In this document: positions 59,265 through 64,000 of the stretch, piece by piece | How the letters are laid out: each line of letters opens with the position of its first letter | How positions within the stretch are numbered: the first letter of the stretch is position 1 | Assembly: GCF_017654505.1 (NCBI RefSeq) | Contig: NC_054537.1 | Location: forward strand, 71,814,618 to 71,878,617 | Direction: 5' to 3' | Length of the DNA stretch: 64,000 bases | From: Polyodon spathula | Taxonomy: Eukaryota > Chordata > Actinopteri > Acipenseriformes > Polyodontidae | Notes under the pieces: generated by a model | Database searches by the model: none | What the model was told of the DNA's origin: nothing | Seen by the model: only the letters and a program-made list of their open reading frames with translations | Program-made: the position numbers and the translations under genes

Positions 59265-60197
59265 GTGTTACACTAACGTGTTACTCTAGGGGATCAAAAT
59301 CATACAATCATAAGTCAGTATTCAGAAGTATGAACAGAATCATATCTGAATATTATCCCAGATAACACCAACCAATGCTGCAGAGATATCTAGGAAAAAG
59401 GATTAATATAATCATGTAGATTGTAATCACTAGTTTTGAGCAGTTTCCCCTTTCTTGCTGGCATTGTGTGTAGAGTGTTGTGTATATACAAAGTAGTCTT
59501 AGAAAATATGAATGTTGTGTATGTTGAAAAAAACTCTATATGTGTTTCCTGTAAATAGCTATCAGTATAAAAAAATATTAACCAATTGTAAATGCTTCCT
59601 GAGCAATATTAAAAAAAACTTACTGCTAAAGTAATGTAGCAGCAGAAGCATACCCTGTGAAGTTGTGACATTTACAATGTGGAGAAAAAGCTTAGGAAAT
59701 ACAAATACAAACTACGAAAAAAGAAAACAGATACCAAAGAATAACAAGAACTACTACAAATAAAACTAATTTTAAGGCAAACTTGAGCTTAAAGAGAAAG
59801 AAAGTAAGCACCAGAATAGTAATTTACTAGGCCTAGTAAATTCACCCCATTTCCTCTGGGAGATAAACAAACCATTGTTCTTTTACAACAGCTAATAATT
59901 CATGTTCCACTAGGTGGCATTCTTGCAAGCTGGAAATATTACTAGGTAGAATATATGAGTGTGGAGAGGGAGGTGCCTTCTGAATCAAGTAGCTCACTGC
60001 TGCAGGTCTTGTCTTGTCTTTTTAACACATATAAAATTAGACCCAGAGGGAATATTTTTGAGAACTGTGTACAAACTATTATATTTTTGGTGAAATTGTA
60101 TCACCATTGGCAAAATCCACCCTTGCTCTGAATATCTTCACTATGTAGAACATTGCAGACAAATCAGTACTAAGAAAAAGCTAGTCAGTGTATGTAT

Positions 60198-60199
<2 letters not shown>
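59265..60199. other. Unannotated AT-rich sequence
   Basis: Nothing recognised. Confidence 0.4.

Positions 60200-60264
<65 letters not shown>
60200..60264. repeat. (AT)n microsatellite
   Basis: About 65 bp of uninterrupted AT. Confidence 0.95.
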
Positions 60265-60266
<2 letters not shown>

Positions 60267-60371
60267 CTGTGCTGGGCTGACACTCTTGGAATCCTGCATT
60301 TATATTTATATGAATAAAATGCAAAAAATCCTCCTGGCAGAATTTCTTTTGCAAGAACAACAATAACATTG

Positions 60372-60415
60372 TATTGATATAGCGCCTTTCATAGCAAGCA
60401 CCCAAGGCACTTTAC
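60372..60415. repeat. Fragment of the TATAGCGCCTTTCATA repeat
   Basis: ATATAGCGCCTTTCATAGCA and AAGGCACTTTACAA match a short motif (TATAGCGCCTTTCAT...GCGCTTTACA) found in repeats of many fish. The full repeat is not present. Confidence 0.55.
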
Positions 60416-60429
60416 AAGTAAGCTGATCC

Positions 60430-60940
60430 CTGGAGCCAGCATTACACTTCAGCCATCAACACCAGGCAGAAGGATATCTACATCATCAGACAGAAAGAAA
60501 CGCAAATGTATGGAGATGCAGATGAATCACATTAGTTTACTGTAAAGCTACATCTTAGTTGGTGCTTATCTTGGCGAGAGCCGAGTTCAAATCAGCATGA
60601 AGTTTTAACATCTACTCTCATGTGATGGAAATCATTTAAACAAATAAAAGTAAAAGGTACAGTTAGGGTTAGTGCACAGCCCAAATTTTCTGTTTTTGCT
60701 GAGATCCAATAATGCAAATCTGGAACTTCAACATCACCCCTAATAGTTAACAAATAAACAAAGCAGTCATTCTCAAGCATTGAGTCGCTGAAAGGCTGAA
60801 TAACTTGAAAAAAAGCATTTACAAACTGTGCAGCATTTATATATATCATATCATGGTGTATTTGGATATCTGAAACAAAAACACATCGGAAATGTGAAAA
60901 AAATGCCAACTTATGAAAACTGCCCAGGCATTTACAGTGG
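60430..60940. other. Unannotated AT-rich sequence
   Basis: A 105-codon frame on the minus strand (60909-60592) has no family resemblance and is treated as chance. Confidence 0.4.
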
Positions 60941-60945
60941 AGATA

Positions 60946-61062
60946 TCAAAAACACAAGCCAAGTTTCAAGAAACCATTGGGGCAACCTTGGCCAGCACAA
61001 AGCAAACCGGTGGAGGTCAAGGTTGCCCCAAGTGTTTCTAATAACTTGGCTTGTGTTTTTGA
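60946..61062. mobile_element. 117-bp foldback MITE (TA-flanked hairpin)
   Basis: TA precedes (60944-60945) and follows (61063-61064). The two arms of about 46 bp each (60946-60992, 61018-61062) are inverted copies, beginning TCAAAAACACAAGCCAAGTT, with about 40 matches, around a loop of about 25 bases. Tc1/mariner-type targets are TA; such short perfect hairpins can also be transcribed as pre-miRNA-like stems. Confidence 0.85.
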
Positions 61063-61069
61063 TACAAGT

Positions 61070-62370
61070 TTGATCTGTTTTTATTGTGGCTGAAAAACTC
61101 GAAAACAGTTGTTCTGACTGCTGTGCTGCATGTACCCGGCATGTTGTGCCACTGAGCTCACAACTGCATGAAAATTGATGTTGCAGAACGATAGAAACCC
61201 AAAAGTCAGTTATTTGTGGGTGCATAAACTGTGATCAAAGCCACGTTTAGGAATGCAAATCTCTTAGGTGAAATAAATCTGGATTTTATATATATTTTTT
61301 TTTGCTATGTCGATTTGCAGTACTCAGTTTATTAAGGGTTTTGAGAAGATATTACGAATGTGTATTATGAATTTCTTGCATTCAGAAAGTAACCAGAAAG
61401 TACTTTGACATATTTAACAATTCGAAGTGATGTGCCCCAAAAACAAGTGTGATGATATGTTTTTTGCTCATCTATTACAGATGCGTTACTGATACTTGAT
61501 TATACTTGTTACTCGGTACAGATCTACAGTTTACAAAAATTGGAAATTCAAAAATTGGCTTCAGTTTCCTGCACTTTCTGCCTGCCAGTTACATCACAGG
61601 GCATGGCCAAACTACAATCAACACAACAAACTTACATTTCAACAATAAACCTTGTGGAGCAAGCCAATACAAGTTGCAGCATTTCCAATCATAATTTACT
61701 TTAAAAAATAGTTTTATTATAGCATCACTAACATCAGTTTAATGTTTTGATAAAGCACCAGTGCTCAATGAGACAACCAAAGAAAACCACAAGAGAAAAG
61801 TAGTCATTTGATTATTGATCGGTTAGTGTGTTTGCGGCCAAATTCTTGAAGCCAGGCACAGAGGTAGGGAGGCTGATTGGCCTTGTTCCATCTGTCATCC
61901 GTCACAAATATGTGGATCCCTGTTGTGGTGGAAACCCATAGGGAGTACATGCCATATCTAGACTTGCTAGACATGGAACTAGACAAATAAAGGAGAAAAT
62001 GAATGTGCTCATGCTCTTGTTTGTTTTGCTGAAGAGTGATTGAACTATGCCTGTTAAAAGCTGCAAATGCACGCAGAGATGCAGTGTGTTTATTTTAAGC
62101 TAGATGTAGCAGTTAGCTAATAAAACATGCTCTCATGCCTTTCACCTGTGAAGGCCTAGATTAGAATCTGACTAAGGTTACGAGTTAAATTAATTTGATA
62201 GAATTAACCTAGCCTCAAGTGAACACTCACATCACAAAAGCACAACACCATTTGTCACAATAGGCAGTCTGCTTAGGAAAGCCGCAAAACTGTATGTAAG
62301 GGCTTGTTTAAGTCAGAATTAAGGATGGCTACATGCTCTCTTGGTAATAATGGGGTATGGAGGGTATGGG
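61070..62370. other. Unannotated AT-rich sequence with one exon-like frame
   Basis: A minus-strand frame at 61986-61804 reads GMYSLWVSTTTGIHIFVTDD and continues RWNKANQPPYLCAWLQEFG. Its composition looks protein-like, but there is no family match and no clear splice context. The rest of the stretch shows nothing. Confidence 0.3.
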
Positions 62371-62381
62371 GTGTGTATACC

Positions 62382-62760
62382 TGTATTGGGGGGGGGGTTA
62401 TAATAATGAGTCAGATACAGAGCACTGGGTGTTAACACAGGCACACAGATTTAAATACACGCAGGTGCTGCCAATAGTGTACCAGCAATGTCAGATTTAA
62501 TAAAGAAAACAAAACAAAGCTAAAATAAAAAAGCGAGCGCTACTCTCACTAAAAGAGACGCCATACTCCAGGAGCAGACACTCTCCTCTTTGATGTAAAC
62601 AAAGTGTCCCTCTCTCTAGCATGGCAGTGCAGTTGCCATGAGCTTTGGACCAATCCGGTCCGCCCGACTAGCCTACCTGCTCAATTGATTGCCTAGCAAC
62701 ACGTTTCCTGTTTTTTGTGCCAGTTGCACAAGAACTAGTAACAGGGTCCTCCCGGTCACA
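62382..62760 (-). mobile_element. Probable solo LTR, 379 bp
   Basis: On the minus strand it runs TGTGACCGGGAGGACCC ... CCCAATACA. It has a CCAAT-type palindrome GGACCGGATTGGTCC (about 62650-62664), a promoter-like CpG part and TTATTAAA near 62500. Flanks ATACC and GTACC share four of five bases. It adjoins the Gypsy 3' LTR and might instead be part of that LTR. Confidence 0.45.
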
Positions 62761-62764
62761 GTAC

Positions 62765-63384
62765 CATACTCTTTTTAAATGAACAAGGTTTAAATGATTG
62801 TGTGAGGCGAGAGTGTATTAAATGGAATGTCCAGACAGTAATTTATGTGTACAGAAATAAAATAATTTATTTTTATTTTCTATACACAACAAAAGGATTA
62901 AATAACAAACAAAAAAACAAAATGGTGTGAGGGAAGGAGTGCAGGGGTGAAATCCAAAACAAACTGATGACTCGTCTTTAATTTGTCTTCGTGGTGACCA
63001 TAAACAAAAAAAAGACAAAAGAAATGTTAGTATTTCAAAAAATCCCGCTGCACAAAACCAGTCTCTCCCTTCACCCGTTACTCCTCCTACTTTATTTTTC
63101 GGACCAACCCCGAACACAGTAGTACGTTCCCTTTAGTATGTAATGTCCCGCCTCTGTAGTCAGTGGAACACCAATCCCCAACCGACACGTGTCCTTCTCC
63201 TTCACTTGACTCCAGTGGCTGGAAGTTACATACTCGTACTTCCGCCCCTCACCAAGGTGCCGCCCCTCAAAAGATGACTTTTGCCATGGTCACGAGATCT
63301 TGGTAAGGGAAGTCCCGAGTTGGTTTGATGCCATCTACTGTCGGGAGGCTGAATCACAGACCGAAAACCCTTTGACTCATCACA
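62765..63384 (-). mobile_element. Gypsy 3' LTR
   Basis: Starts (minus) TGTGATGAGTCAAAGG at 63384, directly after the polypurine tract. Contains AATAAAAATAAA near 62860 as polyadenylation signals. The far end is uncertain (near 62765) because of the neighbouring LTR-like segment. Confidence 0.65.
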
Positions 63385-63996
63385 TATCCCACCCCTCAGA
63401 GTGGAGCCGAAGGAACACTCGGAAACCTCTAACCCTTCCCTTTTACCTCCCTCCCGGGAAAAAAAATCAGCATTTTGATGTAACTTACCCGCACGATACC
63501 TTATTTGAAAGGCGAAGGGTTGGAGCGCCAGGTACCACCGCGTAATCCTAGCGTTTGAATCCTTCATCGTGTCTAACCACTTTAAAGAAGCGTGATCTGT
63601 GATGAGTACAAAGGGTCGTCCCAGAAGATAGTATTTTAAAGATTCCACTGCCCATTTCACTGCCAGGCATTCTTTCTCCACTACCGAATACCTCTGTTCT
63701 CTGGGCAGTAACTTCCGACTGATGTATAGTATCGGGTGTTCTACACCATCTCTCTCCTGGGACAGAACCGCCCCCAGACCAGTCTGCGATGCATCTGTCT
63801 GCAGGACGAACTCTCGGCTGAAATCCGGGCTTATTAATGCTGGGGCCTGACTCAAATTAGTTTTAATAGATTCAAAGGCTGTCTGACACTCTGCACTCCA
63901 CTTAATTTTATTTGGAGCGTTCTTTTTAGTGAGATCAGTGAGAGGGGCGGCTATAGTGGAAAAGTGTGGAATAAAGCGGCGGTAATAACCAGCCAA
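63226..63996 (-). CDS. Gypsy pol, end of reverse transcriptase and RNase H (partial)
   Basis: Minus-strand frame open to the edge of the window. It starts inside the RT connection (GYYRRFIPHFSTIAAPLTDL, residues 2-21). RNase H follows: TDASQTGLGAVLSQ (first Asp), VVEKECLAVKWAVE (Glu), ITDHASLKWL (Asp) and NADFFSR (last Asp). After residue about 200 the frame runs through the polypurine tract and into the LTR, so that part is not true pol. No integrase lies between RNase H and the LTR. The ATG at 63996 is internal; the real pol begins beyond the window. Function: copying of the element's RNA and removal of the template. The frame has no stop in the visible part. Confidence 0.88.
   Translation of the reverse strand: MAGYYRRFIPHFSTIAAPLTDLTKKNAPNKIKWSAECQTAFESIKTNLSQAPALISPDFSREFVLQTDASQTGLGAVLSQERDGVEHPILYISRKLLPREQRYSVVEKECLAVKWAVESLKYYLLGRPFVLITDHASLKWLDTMKDSNARITRWYLALQPFAFQIRYRAGKLHQNADFFSREGGKREGLEVSECSFGSTLRGGICDESKGFRSVIQPPDSRWHQTNSGLPLPRSRDHGKSHLLRGGTLVRGGSTSM
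63387..63397 (-). promoter_or_regulatory. Gypsy polypurine tract
   Basis: GAGGGGTGGGA on the minus strand, between the RNase H frame and the LTR start. Such purine runs prime plus-strand DNA synthesis in LTR retroelements. Confidence 0.65.
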
Positions 63997-64000
63997 CCCT

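Noticed and set aside
60592..60909. 105-residue minus-strand frame
   Set aside because: No recognisable motif, no neighbouring element, and AT-rich codon content typical of chance frames.

Overview
The window is AT-rich, intron-sized vertebrate DNA with no recognisable host gene, rRNA, tRNA gene or CRISPR. It is built from layers of transposable elements: Tc1, hAT, PIF/Harbinger, piggyBac, pogo-like and CACTA-like DNA transposons, a DIRS retroelement, Ty3/Gypsy LTR elements, a CR1 LINE and tRNA-derived SINEs, separated by old unique sequence and microsatellites. This mix points to a ray-finned fish with a large genome. The CR1 tail, the Gypsy LTRs and the SINE resemble those I associate with non-teleosts such as sturgeon or paddlefish; that assignment is an inference and untested here.

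Layout. 1-10 kb: a G-run, a ten-copy 39-bp minisatellite, half of a TTAA-flanked MITE, a SINE with 9-bp target duplications and a 1.5-kb hAT-like element. 10.4-13.4 kb: a four-deep nest of DNA transposons with a target-site duplication or terminal repeat visible at every level. 14-20 kb: a small retroposon-like insert, AT microsatellites and an LTR fragment. 20.3-24.1 kb: a 1.63-kb Tc1 element inserted in the 5' part of a DIRS-like retroelement (zinc-knuckle gag, a 16-bp degenerate repeat, terminal repeat). 24.9-26.3 kb: a second, older Tc1. 28.8-30.8 kb: a pogo-type DNA-binding-domain relic and a Harbinger transposase relic. 32.5-37.1 kb: two solo LTRs (one carrying a hAT MITE) and a transposase-like relic. 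41.4-46.1 kb: a hAT derivative whose 8-bp target duplication was split by a third Tc1, then piggyBac pieces and a second Harbinger relic. 46.2-52 kb: a decayed Gypsy gag interrupted by a piggyBac-type MITE, LTR pieces and a pogo-like MITE. 52.9-57 kb: an almost complete CR1 LINE on the minus strand. 58-64 kb: another solo LTR, a second SINE, a 117-bp foldback element, and the 3' end of a Gypsy element whose RNase H domain sits directly against its polypurine tract and LTR.

No coding sequence appears able to work. Every transposase or polymerase relic seen in full has stops or frameshifts. The least damaged are the CR1 (two frameshifts in ORF2, intact ORF1) and the first Tc1 (one nonsense codon, one frameshift). 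The Gypsy reverse transcriptase/RNase H reading frame at the right edge is open but runs out of the window. The most informative parts are the nested insertions, because target duplications are preserved and fix the order of events.
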